This document shows, piece after piece, positions 53,301 to 62,438 of a stretch of DNA of 64,000 nucleotides (position 1 is its first letter; every line of letters begins with the position of its first letter). The DNA is from Clostridiaceae bacterium (lineage in GTDB: Bacteria; Bacillota; Clostridia; Oscillospirales; Acutalibacteraceae). Location: NCBI GenBank assembly GCA_016296885.1, contig JAEDHT010000004.1, positions 3,383-67,382 on the forward strand, written 5' to 3'. The notes below the pieces were generated by a model that worked only from the letters and a program-made list of their open reading frames with translations, was not told the DNA's origin and did not search any database. A program made the position numbers and the translations under genes.

Positions 53301-54203
53301 TCATAAAAAGTCGTTGTTGTCAAAGCCAAATGATTGCAACATTCTTTCACGATTTCTCCAATCTTCTTTAACTTTTACCCATAGATTCAGATTAACACGG
53401 CATTGAAAAAACGCTTCCATATCCTGTCTTGCATAGGTGCCGATTTTTTTTAGCATACTACCACCTTTACCTATTATTATTCCCTTGTGAGTAGCCTTTT
53501 CGCAGAATATAGTTGCTTCCACATCCAATATATCTGAATCATCACGATTACGCATACGCTCAATTACTACTGCGATACCATGAGGAATTTCTTTACCAAG
53601 CAGACGTAAAAGTTTTTCCCTAACCATCTCACTAGCAAGAACCTTTTCTGGTTGGTCGGTAAGCTCATCTTCATCAAAAAAGTAATTACCCTCGTTTGCA
53701 AGTTTTTTCAGCTCATCCTTTAGTTCATCTATTGCACTACCGTTTTTTGCACACACAGGAACAATTGCCGAAAAGTTAAATTTTTGAGTGTAATTTAAAA
53801 TCTGTTGCATTATCTCTGTTTTGTCACGAATAAGATCAATTTTATTTATAGCCAAAATAGCTGGTAATCCAAGAGATTTAAATTTGTTAATAAGATCCTC
53901 ATCAGCGTGTGAAATCGGTTTTCCGGCTTCTACAACAAGTAGGCAAGCATCTACTCCGTTTACACTTTCATTCACAGACCTTACCATGTATTTTCCAAGT
54001 TCATTCACAGGCTTATGTAGACCGGGAGTATCAATAAATACAAGCTGTGTGTCATCCTCAGTTAATATTCCCATAATGCGTGTTCTTGTTGTCTGTGGTT
54101 TTGATGAAACGATTGCAACTTTCTGACCTATCATTTCATTCAGAATAGAGGATTTTCCTACATTAGGTCTGCCTACAATCGCTATAAATGCTGTTTTTTC
54201 CAT
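53301..54203 (-). CDS. era: GTPase Era
   Basis: A 300-residue ribosome-assembly GTPase. G1 is GRPNVGKSS, G3 DTPGLHKP, G4 NKID, and the C-terminal KH domain has IIGKGGSMLKKIG. It binds the 3' end of 16S rRNA. It follows ybeY closely; a cytidine deaminase or dgkA gene often found between them is absent. Confidence 0.97.
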   Translation of the reverse strand: MEKTAFIAIVGRPNVGKSSILNEMIGQKVAIVSSKPQTTRTRIMGILTEDDTQLVFIDTPGLHKPVNELGKYMVRSVNESVNGVDACLLVVEAGKPISHADEDLINKFKSLGLPAILAINKIDLIRDKTEIMQQILNYTQKFNFSAIVPVCAKNGSAIDELKDELKKLANEGNYFFDEDELTDQPEKVLASEMVREKLLRLLGKEIPHGIAVVIERMRNRDDSDILDVEATIFCEKATHKGIIIGKGGSMLKKIGTYARQDMEAFFQCRVNLNLWVKVKEDWRNRERMLQSFGFDNNDFL

Positions 54204-54224
54204 AATAAATTACACCTTGTTTAT

Positions 54225-54734
54225 TTATTGTACATCATCACTTAAAACGTAGCTAGAAGATGCCGGAAGTCCAAGCATTTCCATTACACGCTCTTCTTTT
54301 TCTCTCATTCTTACCTTCTCAAGTGGCTCCATATGATCATATCCCAAGAGATGAAGTACAGAGTGAGCTGTGAGATAACCCACCTCTCTCAAAAAACCGT
54401 GTCCATAAAGCTCAGCCTGTTCCACTACCTTTTCCATGGAAATAACTACATCACCAAGTACTTTGGAGCCTGTGGCTGGGTTAATGTCATATACTCCGTT
54501 GTCACTCATAGGGAATGAGAGTACATCTGTTTCCGAATCCTTGTTGCGGTATTGCTTGTTATACTCTCTTATTTGTTCGTTATCGACAAATGTTACGCTG
54601 ATTTCCACAGGTCCTTCAAAATTCTCAAGCTGAAGAACAGCTGTGCAACAGCGCCTTACAAGCATTTTTGTGCCTGTGGGAACCTTAACTGCCTTTTGTT
54701 TGTCAGAAATAATTACCTTTACTTTTTCACTCAT
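54225..54734 (-). CDS. ybeY: endoribonuclease YbeY (16S rRNA maturation)
   Basis: A 169-residue metal-dependent RNase with the zinc motif HSVLHLLGYDH and the upstream TDVLSFPM. It acts in 16S 3'-end maturation and ribosome quality control. GAGGGGG stands eight bases before the ATG, which overlaps the phoH stop by four bases. The order phoH-ybeY-era is conserved. Confidence 0.96.
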   Translation of the reverse strand: MSEKVKVIISDKQKAVKVPTGTKMLVRRCCTAVLQLENFEGPVEISVTFVDNEQIREYNKQYRNKDSETDVLSFPMSDNGVYDINPATGSKVLGDVVISMEKVVEQAELYGHGFLREVGYLTAHSVLHLLGYDHMEPLEKVRMREKEERVMEMLGLPASSSYVLSDDVQ

Positions 54735-55693
54735 TTGTGTCGAACCCCCTCATATTTTTCATATGCCTTGATAATATCTTGCACTAATTTATGTCTTACT
54801 ACGTCTTTCTCTGTAAAACGGATTTGTGCAATATCATCAACATTTTTTAAAATTTCAAGTACATTCTTTAATCCGGATTTAACTCCCCCCGGTAAATCTA
54901 TCTGTGTAATATCACCTGTAATTACCATTTTTGAATTAAATCCCAATCGAGTTAGAAACATCTTCATTTGTTCTGAAGTGGTATTTTGTGCCTCGTCAAG
55001 TATGATAAAACTATCATCTAAAGTTCTGCCTCGCATATATGCAAGCGGCGCCACTTCTATATTTCCTCTTTCTACATATCGTTGATATGCCTCAGCTCCT
55101 AACATATCAAAAAGCGCATCATAAAGCGGACGAAGATAAGGATCTACCTTGCTTTGAAGGTCACCGGGCAAAAATCCAAGTTTTTCACCGGCTTCAACTG
55201 CCGGTCTTGTCAAAATAATTCTGTTAATCTGCTTTGCTCTGAATGCTGTAACAGCGAGAGCGACTGCAAGATATGTTTTTCCTGTGCCGGCTGGGCCAAC
55301 ACCGAACGTTATAGTGTTTTTTTTTATAGCATCACAATATTTTCTTTGACCAATGGTTTTTGGTTTCACGGGCTTGCCTTTTGATGTTACACATATGCAA
55401 TCACCAAAAAGCTCTTTGATATTAGCGTTGCTACCCTCGTTGGCCAAGGATATGCAATATCTCACATTTTGTTCGCTAAGTGGAGAATTTCCGGTATTGA
55501 TCATAGATATAAGATTTTCAATAGTGTTTGTAGCTTTAAAGACATCCTCTTCGTTTCCGGATATCTTGATATCGGCGTCTCGGTTAGATATTCTGACGGA
55601 AAATTCTTTTTCAATTGTCTTTACATTTTCATCAAAACTTCCGAACAAAGTTATCAGGTTATCAATTCTATCAACACTTATTATTTTATCCAG
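54731..55693 (-). CDS. phoH: PhoH-family ATPase (probable CTG start)
   Basis: A P-loop ATPase of about 320 residues: N-terminal KH-like region (about 10-75), Walker A GPAGTGKT, RPAVEAGEKLGFLPGDL and Walker B FIILDEAQNTT. It is linked to RNA metabolism through its neighbours. A TTG at 55708 lies at the edge of the Shine-Dalgarno AAGGTGAG and has none of its own; CTG 55693, four bases after it, gives DKIISVDRIDNLITLFGSFDEN, a normal PhoH N-terminus. Confidence 0.92.
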   Translation of the reverse strand: MDKIISVDRIDNLITLFGSFDENVKTIEKEFSVRISNRDADIKISGNEEDVFKATNTIENLISMINTGNSPLSEQNVRYCISLANEGSNANIKELFGDCICVTSKGKPVKPKTIGQRKYCDAIKKNTITFGVGPAGTGKTYLAVALAVTAFRAKQINRIILTRPAVEAGEKLGFLPGDLQSKVDPYLRPLYDALFDMLGAEAYQRYVERGNIEVAPLAYMRGRTLDDSFIILDEAQNTTSEQMKMFLTRLGFNSKMVITGDITQIDLPGGVKSGLKNVLEILKNVDDIAQIRFTEKDVVRHKLVQDIIKAYEKYEGVRHK

Positions 55694-55744
55694 TTGGCTC
55701 ACCTTCAAGAAAATATTTATACCATAAAGTTATTTTATAGCTTC

Positions 55745-55773
55745 ATTATACCACAACTATAATATTTTGTCAC
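55745..55773 (-). promoter_or_regulatory. promoter of the phoH-ybeY-era operon
   Basis: On the minus strand, GTGACA (55773-55768), a 17-base spacer and a perfect TATAAT (55750-55745) preceded by TGG. The leader would be about 45 bases to the CTG start. Confidence 0.65.
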
Positions 55774-55893
55774 TATTTTTATTTTATTTTTTTAAAAATA
55801 TACAATTTTGTGTATTTTTTACAAATACAGATTATTTAAAGAATTTTATACTAATTCTTTTATAATAAATAATATAGTGATAGCGGATAATAT

Positions 55894-58719
55894 TTATTTT
55901 TTCATTATTTTTTTTAGATATTGACCTGTATATGAGGATCTACATTTAATTATTTCTTCGGGAGTACCCACAGCAACAACCTTTCCGCCACCATTACCTC
56001 CCTCAGGTCCCAGATCAATTATATAGTCACCTGTTTTTATCATGTCCAAATTATGCTCAATAATAAGCACGGTGTTGCCATTATCCACTAGACGTTGCAA
56101 AACCTCTGTCAGTTTGTGTACATCAGCCATATGAAGGCCTGTTGTAGGCTCATCTAAAATATAAAAAGTGCGTCCGGTAGACCGCTTGGAGAGCTCGGTC
56201 GCAAGTTTTACTCTCTGTGCTTCACCTCCGGATAAAGTAGTCGCAGGTTGACCTAGCTTTATATAACCCAGCCCTACATCGCACAAAGTTTTGAGCTTTG
56301 TTGCAATTTTAGGTTGTGCAGAGAAAAATTCAGCAGCTTCCTCTACAGTCATTTCAAGCACATCATAGATATTCTTACCATTAAACTTTACTTCAAGGGT
56401 TTCTCTGTTGTATTTTTTTCCTTCGCATACATCACATGGAACATATATATCAGGCAAAAAGTGCATTTCGATTTTTAGTATACCGTCACCTTGGCAAGCC
56501 TCGCATCTGCCACCTTTAACGTTAAATGAAAATCTCCCGACATTATATCCACGTATTTTTGCTTCCTTAGTGTTTGCAAAAAGGTCTCGTATATCGTTAA
56601 ATACTCCTGTGTAGGTTGCAGGATTTGAACGTGGTGTTCTGCCTATAGGGCTTTGATTAATATCTATTACTTTGTCTAGGTTTTCAATACCTAGGATTTC
56701 CTTATGCTTTCCGGCATGGGTTTTTGCACGGTTTAATCTAGATGCCAGTTCCTTGTATATTATTTCATTTACAAGTGACGATTTTCCTGATCCTGATACA
56801 CCTGTCACATACACTAGCTTACCCAACGGTATTTCAACATCTATGTTTTTGAGGTTATTTTGTGAAGCTCCTTTGATAGTTAGATATTTTCCATTTCCTT
56901 CTCTGTGTTTTTTAGGAATAGGTATTTTTTTCTTGCCACTTAAATACATACCGGTTTGTGAATTTTCACAATTAATGATGTCATTCACATCACCACAGCA
57001 CACCAGTTCACCACCATGCACACCGGCTCCGGGACCAATATCCACTATATAATCAGCCTCTCTGATAGTGTCCTCATCATGCTCTACCACGATTACAGTA
57101 TTACCCAAATCTCTTAGCCTTTTTAGCGTAGATAAAAGCTTATCATTATCCCTCTGATGCAATCCAATGCTTGGTTCATCCAAAATATATAGTACTCCCA
57201 TCAAAGAAGAGCCTATTTGTGTTGCAAGTCGTATTCTTTGGCTTTCGCCACCTGATAGCGTTCCGGACTCTCTTGATAATGTTAGATAATTTAGTCCGAC
57301 GTTCTCTAAAAAATTTAGCCTGTTGTTTATTTCTTTTATTATAGGTTCAGCAATCATTTGTTGCATATCAGAGAATTCAAGCTTATTTACAAATTCGATT
57401 ATCTCAGTCACTGATTTGTCGCATAGCTGGCTAATATTAAGTCCACCCACTGTGACAGATAAGCTTTCTTTACATAGTCTTTGACCATTGCACTCGTCAC
57501 AATTTACAGATGCCATATACGATTGGATTTCTTCTTTAACCCAGTTACTTGTGGACTCTCTGAATCGTCTTTCCAAGTTGTTTATTATTCCTTCAAAAGG
57601 GGAGGAATAGGTTCCTGAGCCGTATTCACGTCTGCGTGTAAACTTTATGCGTTCGCCATTTGTACCATAAAGCACGATGTCAAGTATTTCTTTTGGTAAA
57701 TCCTTAATCGGGGTGTTCAAGGAGAAATTATAGTGTTTTGACAATCCTTCAAAATACATTGCCGCAATTGTGCTTCCATCACAAGCCCATCCGCTTGCTT
57801 TTATGCCACCCTCGGCAATAGAAAGATCTTTGTTGGGTACAATAAGGCTTGGGTCAATTTTCATAAATACGCCAAGACCTGTGCATTTTTTGCAGGCACC
57901 ATGAGGATTGTTAAAAGAAAACATTCTCGCTGAAAGCTCACCTATGCTCACTCCATGCTCAGGGCAGGCAAAATTTTCTGAAAATTCAATATCTTCTTCT
58001 CCCACAACATTGACAATAGATAGTCCACCACTCATTTTTGACGCAGTCTCAATAGAGTCAGTTATTCTAGACTTAGATGACTCATTTATCACAATTCTAT
58101 CTACAACGATTTCTATGTTGTGCTTTTTATTTTTTTCAGGTTTTATTTCTTCATCCAGTGTGTAATTAATTCCATCTACACGCACACGCACAAATCCGGA
58201 TTTTCTTGCCGATTCAAATTCTTTTTGATGTTCGCCTTTTCTTCCACGCACAACAGGGGAGAGTATCTGTATTTTTTTTCCTTCACCTAAAGCCATTACT
58301 CTGTCGGTTATCTGGTCAATAGTTTGTTTTGAAATTATTTTTCCACATACAGGACAATGAGGCACGCCGACTCTTGCGTATAACAGACGAAAATAGTCAT
58401 AAATCTCTGTTATTGTGCCTACAGTTGAGCGAGGATTCTTTGATGTTGTCTTTTGATCTATGGATATAGCAGGTGAAAGCCCATCAATGCTGTCAACATC
58501 AGGCTTTTCCATCTGCCCTAAAAACATTCTGGAATACGAAGATAAGCTCTCCATATATCTTCTCTGTCCCTCGGCGAATATTGTGTCAAATGCGAGAGAT
58601 GATTTTCCCGAACCCGAAAGTCCTGTGAGTACTACAAGCTTTTCACGAGGTATTTTTACATCTATATTTTTAAGGTTATTAGACCTTGCACCTTTTACTG
58701 TAATATATTTTGATGACAT
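55894..58719 (-). CDS. uvrA: excinuclease ABC subunit A
   Basis: The 941-residue damage-recognition ATPase of nucleotide excision repair. Two ABC modules are visible (Walker [11 protein letters not shown] and [10 protein letters not shown]; signatures [16 protein letters not shown] and [16 protein letters not shown]), and zinc motifs include CPVC...CPEH and [27 protein letters not shown]. No ribosome site lies near the ATG; a perfect AAGGAGG stands 52 bases upstream, bridged by an inverted repeat. It is transcribed alone, divergently from the carboxypeptidase gene. Confidence 0.97.
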   Translation of the reverse strand: MSSKYITVKGARSNNLKNIDVKIPREKLVVLTGLSGSGKSSLAFDTIFAEGQRRYMESLSSYSRMFLGQMEKPDVDSIDGLSPAISIDQKTTSKNPRSTVGTITEIYDYFRLLYARVGVPHCPVCGKIISKQTIDQITDRVMALGEGKKIQILSPVVRGRKGEHQKEFESARKSGFVRVRVDGINYTLDEEIKPEKNKKHNIEIVVDRIVINESSKSRITDSIETASKMSGGLSIVNVVGEEDIEFSENFACPEHGVSIGELSARMFSFNNPHGACKKCTGLGVFMKIDPSLIVPNKDLSIAEGGIKASGWACDGSTIAAMYFEGLSKHYNFSLNTPIKDLPKEILDIVLYGTNGERIKFTRRREYGSGTYSSPFEGIINNLERRFRESTSNWVKEEIQSYMASVNCDECNGQRLCKESLSVTVGGLNISQLCDKSVTEIIEFVNKLEFSDMQQMIAEPIIKEINNRLNFLENVGLNYLTLSRESGTLSGGESQRIRLATQIGSSLMGVLYILDEPSIGLHQRDNDKLLSTLKRLRDLGNTVIVVEHDEDTIREADYIVDIGPGAGVHGGELVCCGDVNDIINCENSQTGMYLSGKKKIPIPKKHREGNGKYLTIKGASQNNLKNIDVEIPLGKLVYVTGVSGSGKSSLVNEIIYKELASRLNRAKTHAGKHKEILGIENLDKVIDINQSPIGRTPRSNPATYTGVFNDIRDLFANTKEAKIRGYNVGRFSFNVKGGRCEACQGDGILKIEMHFLPDIYVPCDVCEGKKYNRETLEVKFNGKNIYDVLEMTVEEAAEFFSAQPKIATKLKTLCDVGLGYIKLGQPATTLSGGEAQRVKLATELSKRSTGRTFYILDEPTTGLHMADVHKLTEVLQRLVDNGNTVLIIEHNLDMIKTGDYIIDLGPEGGNGGGKVVAVGTPEEIIKCRSSYTGQYLKKIMKK

Positions 58720-58728
58720 ATTTTTTTC

Positions 58729-58768
58729 AATAATCTGTAGGTATTGGCTAGACCATATTCAGATTATT
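58729..58768 (-). promoter_or_regulatory. inverted repeat between uvrA Shine-Dalgarno and start
   Basis: On the minus strand AAGGAGG (58778-58772) is followed after three bases by AATAATCTG, a 22-base loop and CAGATTATT (arms 58768-58760 and 58737-58729), then nine bases and the uvrA ATG. Folding the 40-base element leaves about 12 unpaired bases between ribosome site and start. Confidence 0.6.
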
Positions 58769-58810
58769 TTGCCTCCTTAGCATTTTGTCAAAATATTTGT
58801 TCCCACTAAT

Positions 58811-58839
58811 ATATTACCATAAATAAGCTTTTTTATCAA
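58811..58839 (-). promoter_or_regulatory. promoter of uvrA
   Basis: Minus strand TTGATA (58839-58834), a 17-base spacer and TAATAT (58816-58811). It lies upstream of AAGGAGG as required. A second possible promoter (TTGACA near 58785-58790 with AATAAT) would exclude that ribosome site from the mRNA. Confidence 0.5.
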
Positions 58840-58851
58840 GAAATTGTTAAT

Positions 58852-58880
58852 TTGATAGACATCTTTGTGTTGTTTGTAAT
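58852..58880 (+). promoter_or_regulatory. possible promoter of the carboxypeptidase gene
   Basis: TTGATA (58852-58857), 17-base spacer, TGTAAT (58875-58880), about 57 bases before the ATG. The -10 is imperfect. Confidence 0.4.
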
Positions 58881-58937
58881 ACATAGTGAATTACGCTCAT
58901 ATTAATTATTGAAACTTTAACAACAAGGAGAATTGAT

Positions 58938-60089
58938 ATGAAGAAAATTTTAACTCAGTTTACATCGTTAATCCTTACAATGATTATGATACTTCCTTTT
59001 TCATCTATAAAGACATCGGCACTTGAAGATAGCAGTATCACAGCACCCAGCGCAATTCTTTATGAGCCTTCCAGTGGAAAGGTCATTTACGATAAGAATT
59101 CACACGAGGTTAGAGCTTGTGCTTCAATTACAAAGGTTATGACACTTCTACTTGTAATGGAGGCAATAGACAGCGGAAAAATATCACTTGACGATACAGT
59201 TACAGCCAGCGCTCATGCGGCATCAATGGGAGGTTCTGATATATGGCTCGAAGAGGGGGAACAGATGAGTGTAAATGATATGATAAAAGCAACAGCTGTA
59301 GCATCTGCTAATGATGCAGCGGTAGCACTTGCAGAGCATATCTGTGGCAGTGAAGAGACCTTTGTAGATGAGATGAACAAAAAGGCTAAATCACTTGAAA
59401 TGAAAGAAACAGTGTTTAAAAATTGTAATGGACTTGATGAAGAAGGTCATGTTACATCAGCCTATGATGTTGCTATTATGTCTTCAGAATTAATAAAACA
59501 CAAAAAAATATTTGAATACACTAATATTTGGATGGATAACCTCAGGAATGGAAAAACACAGATAGTAAACACTAATAAGCTACTTAAAACATACAACGGA
59601 ATTACAGGACTAAAGACAGGAACAACATCTCAGGCTGGAAGTTGTATCACAGCAACAGCCGAGAGAAATGGATTATCGCTTGTGGCTGTAGTTCTTGGAA
59701 GTGCCACGGGAGCAGAAAGATTCACAGATGCCGCTGCTCTGCTTGATCACGGCTTTGCAAATTATGAGTGCTATAAACCAGAGAAGCCTAAGGATTTACT
59801 GAGCGAATTATCCATTAAAAACGGTATGCAATCCACAGTAAAAATAAAGTGTGACATAGACAAAACTTTTATCTGTGATAAAGGAATGTTAGACAAAATT
59901 TCCTACAAGATATCTTATAATAAAGACATAAAAGCACCAATTAAAATAGGAGATATGCTTGGAACAATTAAATACACAAACGGAGATGAGGTGCTAGGAG
60001 AATTTCCGATACTTGCATCAGAGGGTATAGAGAAAATGACTTTTTCCTCTGTATTTTCGCTTCTTATAAAAGCATTTTTGATTTATTGA
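58938..60089 (+). CDS. D-alanyl-D-alanine carboxypeptidase (DacF-like)
   Basis: A 383-residue secreted penicillin-binding protein of family S11. A signal peptide (1-29) is followed by SITK (SxxK nucleophile), SAN (ASANDAAVA) and KTG (GLKTGTTSQAG) motifs and a C-terminal beta-rich domain with a final hydrophobic segment. It trims the terminal D-Ala from peptidoglycan stems. Its place before spoVAC suggests a DacF-like role in spore cortex, though vegetative DacA-type function is possible. AAGGAG is eight bases before the ATG. Confidence 0.92.
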   Translation: MKKILTQFTSLILTMIMILPFSSIKTSALEDSSITAPSAILYEPSSGKVIYDKNSHEVRACASITKVMTLLLVMEAIDSGKISLDDTVTASAHAASMGGSDIWLEEGEQMSVNDMIKATAVASANDAAVALAEHICGSEETFVDEMNKKAKSLEMKETVFKNCNGLDEEGHVTSAYDVAIMSSELIKHKKIFEYTNIWMDNLRNGKTQIVNTNKLLKTYNGITGLKTGTTSQAGSCITATAERNGLSLVAVVLGSATGAERFTDAAALLDHGFANYECYKPEKPKDLLSELSIKNGMQSTVKIKCDIDKTFICDKGMLDKISYKISYNKDIKAPIKIGDMLGTIKYTNGDEVLGEFPILASEGIEKMTFSSVFSLLIKAFLIY

Positions 60090-60265
60090 CCTCAAATGAA
60101 GTGATTGGTAATTAGCAAAGAAATATATATTAGCTATCATTTTCGATTAATGAATTAATTTTAGGACAATATTAAATGATATGTTTTTTCATAAGGTATT
60201 TAATATGTATAAATGATAAAAAATATTTAACAATAATATAAAAGTCGAAAGGATAGTTAAAGATT

Positions 60266-60706
60266 ATGAGTGTATCAAAAGAAAAATATTCCGAAATGAC
60301 GAAAAAAGCATCGCCTAATAGTCCGATTTTTAAGAACTGTATAAAAGCGTTTTTAATAGGCGGACTCATCTGTGCATTTGGTCAAGCGCTTACAATGACC
60401 TATATGACATATTTAAACATGGAGCAAAAGGATGCACGCACCTTAACATCTGTTACTCTTGTATTCCTAGGTGGACTTCTCACTGCATTTGGTGTCTATG
60501 ATAACATTGCGAAGCATGGTGGGGCAGGCACACTTGTGCCTATCACAGGTTTTGCAAATGCAATGGTGTCTCCAGCTATCGAATTTAAAACAGAGGGTTA
60601 TGTACTAGGCACAGGTGCAAAGCTCTTTACAATCGCAGGTCCGGTTATTGTATTTGGCATTAGTGCAAGTGTAATTTATGGTTTAATTTACTTTATATTT
60701 AAATAA
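60266..60706 (+). CDS. spoVAC: stage V sporulation protein AC
   Basis: A 146-residue membrane protein with four predicted helices and the SpoVAC patterns FLIGGLICAFGQALTMTYM, VFLGGLLTAFGVYDNIAKHGGAGTLVPITGFANAM and PAIEFKTEGYVLG. SpoVAC is a mechanosensitive channel for dipicolinic acid in spores. It is followed by a terminator instead of spoVAD/AE. AAAGGAT stands about 11 bases before the ATG. Confidence 0.96.
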   Translation: MSVSKEKYSEMTKKASPNSPIFKNCIKAFLIGGLICAFGQALTMTYMTYLNMEQKDARTLTSVTLVFLGGLLTAFGVYDNIAKHGGAGTLVPITGFANAMVSPAIEFKTEGYVLGTGAKLFTIAGPVIVFGISASVIYGLIYFIFK

Positions 60707-60725
60707 ATTTTAGTATAATATCTAA

Positions 60726-60775
60726 AAAAATAAGCTGCTACAGTTTTAAAAAATCTTCTGTAGCAGCTTATTTTT
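60726..60775. terminator. bidirectional intrinsic terminator
   Basis: An 18-bp stem (60726-60743 with 60758-60775) with A and T tracts on both sides serves the convergent spoVAC and oxidoreductase genes. Confidence 0.9.
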
Positions 60776-60778
60776 ATA

Positions 60779-62248
60779 TTAGGTTGACATTACTTTTCTT
60801 TTTTCCATCCTTAAAATTTCGTTAATAGCCTCCTTACCACACCTTGCGGCGATAGGGAGACCACCCGGCGCTTGAAGCCATTGTGAGGCAAGCAGAACAT
60901 TTTTAAGTCCTTTTATATTGCTACTTAGTCTATGAATCATCACCTTTGAGGAAAATGCAAAGCTCATATATGAGCCAATTTCAGAGCCGACATATCTGTG
61001 ATATGTTGCAGGAGTCCACGAATCTATGCATTTTATTTTACCCTCTAACATAGGATATTCGGATTCAATTATTTTTAATATTGTATCTGACATTTTACGT
61101 TTACGTTCATTATACATTTTTCTGTTATTAGTAAGGCTAATATATTTTCGTGCTTCTTTTTCAGCACAGAAGATTATAGATTGTATAATGTTTTTTCCGT
61201 CAGGTGAAAAACTCTTTTCATGTGAGAATTCCCTGAGAATAAGGTATTTGCTGTTTAATATATCACTATATTTCTTGGGTATCTCAAAAATCATATCACC
61301 TTTAAATGGTAAATTAGCTGTTTCACAAGAAAAAGCACAGTGATAGCTTGAAAAACGGTACATTTTGGGGTTCCTATATAGCTTTTTTAAACTGACAGGC
61401 ATAAATTTATTATCAAGCAATTTACCAAATATAACAGATGGGTCAGAGGTAGCAATAATATAATCATGTTTTATTATAGAGCCTTCTTCAAGTGTTATTG
61501 ACTGAGCAACCTCATCTTGAATATTGATTTTAGTGACACCATTATTTAATATCAGTTTTCCTCCTAGTGAAATAAAACGCTCTGTCATTCTATCTGCCAT
61601 AGCGCATGATGAACCCTTCGGAATACCGCCATTTTCTCCGCAAAAAGTAGAAAACACCATTACAAGTGCCAGTGCGCTAAATCGTCTGGACATAAAAGAT
61701 TCAATAAAACCTTTTAGAAGAGGGTGATGGAATCGATCGGCAAGCTCACCTGTTGTCATTCCATGATACTTTATCAGGCTTGGGAAATTCTTTATTTTGT
61801 TTAGCATACCATTTTTTTCATTGCTAGAAAAATTAGCTATTCCACTTATCTTTTGCATTGATTTTATCGCATGAATAAATGATAGTATTTCTTTTTTGTC
61901 TTTTGGAGAGATTTGAAGCATATCCTTTTTTAACTTATTAATATCCTTGCTTAAAGATATTCTTTGATTGTTTTTTTCAAATGAATAAAGGGTTTCAGCC
62001 TGATATATTTCAACATCTCCCAATGCCCCAAGCTCATGCCAGATTTTATATAAATTGGTGCGAGGATTAGTACCGGTTAACCAGTGTATGCAGTTGTCAA
62101 TATGGTAGCCCTGCCTATTCCATCCGGTTAGATTACCTCCGGCTCTACTATGCTTTTCATATATAGTTGCTTTATGACCGTTCATTAATGCATATATTCC
62201 GGCCGAAAGTCCCGAAACACCACCACCAATAATTCCTATACTTGCCAT
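60779..62248 (-). CDS. CrtI/phytoene desaturase-like FAD oxidoreductase
   Basis: A 489-residue flavoprotein. The N-terminal dinucleotide-binding motif is IGIIGGGVSGLSAGIYALMNGHKATIYEKHSRAGG, and the C-terminal FAD contact region is LLASQWLQAPGGLPIAARCGKEA. It resembles carotenoid desaturases and retinol saturase-like proteins common in gut clostridia. No carotenoid genes are near, so a lipid or polyene substrate is only inferred. AGGAGGT lies seven bases before the ATG. A divergent flavoprotein gene starts 190 bases away. Confidence 0.85.
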   Translation of the reverse strand: MASIGIIGGGVSGLSAGIYALMNGHKATIYEKHSRAGGNLTGWNRQGYHIDNCIHWLTGTNPRTNLYKIWHELGALGDVEIYQAETLYSFEKNNQRISLSKDINKLKKDMLQISPKDKKEILSFIHAIKSMQKISGIANFSSNEKNGMLNKIKNFPSLIKYHGMTTGELADRFHHPLLKGFIESFMSRRFSALALVMVFSTFCGENGGIPKGSSCAMADRMTERFISLGGKLILNNGVTKINIQDEVAQSITLEEGSIIKHDYIIATSDPSVIFGKLLDNKFMPVSLKKLYRNPKMYRFSSYHCAFSCETANLPFKGDMIFEIPKKYSDILNSKYLILREFSHEKSFSPDGKNIIQSIIFCAEKEARKYISLTNNRKMYNERKRKMSDTILKIIESEYPMLEGKIKCIDSWTPATYHRYVGSEIGSYMSFAFSSKVMIHRLSSNIKGLKNVLLASQWLQAPGGLPIAARCGKEAINEILRMEKRKVMST

Positions 62249-62336
62249 TGGTTAGTACCTCCTAATAAATGAGAAATTTTACATATTAATTATGTCCAAG
62301 TTTTCATATCATAAAACTTACTTTACGAAAAAATAA

Positions 62337-62359
62337 GTTCTTTACTTTACTTAAAGAAC
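62337..62359. promoter_or_regulatory. possible operator between the divergent flavoprotein genes
   Basis: A perfect 8-bp inverted repeat (GTTCTTTA / TAAAGAAC, 7-base spacer), next to a directly repeated CTTTAC, lies midway between the divergent starts. It could bind a shared regulator. Confidence 0.4.
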
Positions 62360-62438
62360 CTTAATTATAGCTTGTTTATGACTATGAATAAATTCATGTA
62401 AAATCACTCATACTATAAAAAATTGTATGGAGGATATT

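Noticed and set aside
54552..55085. 177-codon plus-strand open frame across ybeY and phoH
   Set aside because: Antisense to two conserved genes, no ribosome site, Ser/Phe-rich shadow composition.
58768..58790. TTGACA-17-AATAAT as the uvrA promoter
   Set aside because: It has a perfect -35, but transcription from it would omit the only Shine-Dalgarno. The upstream TTGATA-17-TAATAT is preferred, though the inner one cannot be excluded as a second promoter.
58790..58804. LexA/SOS-box-like sequence (GGAACAAATATTT on the minus strand) next to the uvrA promoter
   Set aside because: The left half GAAC fits, but the right half ATTT departs from GTTC at two positions. SOS control of uvrA is plausible but not shown here.
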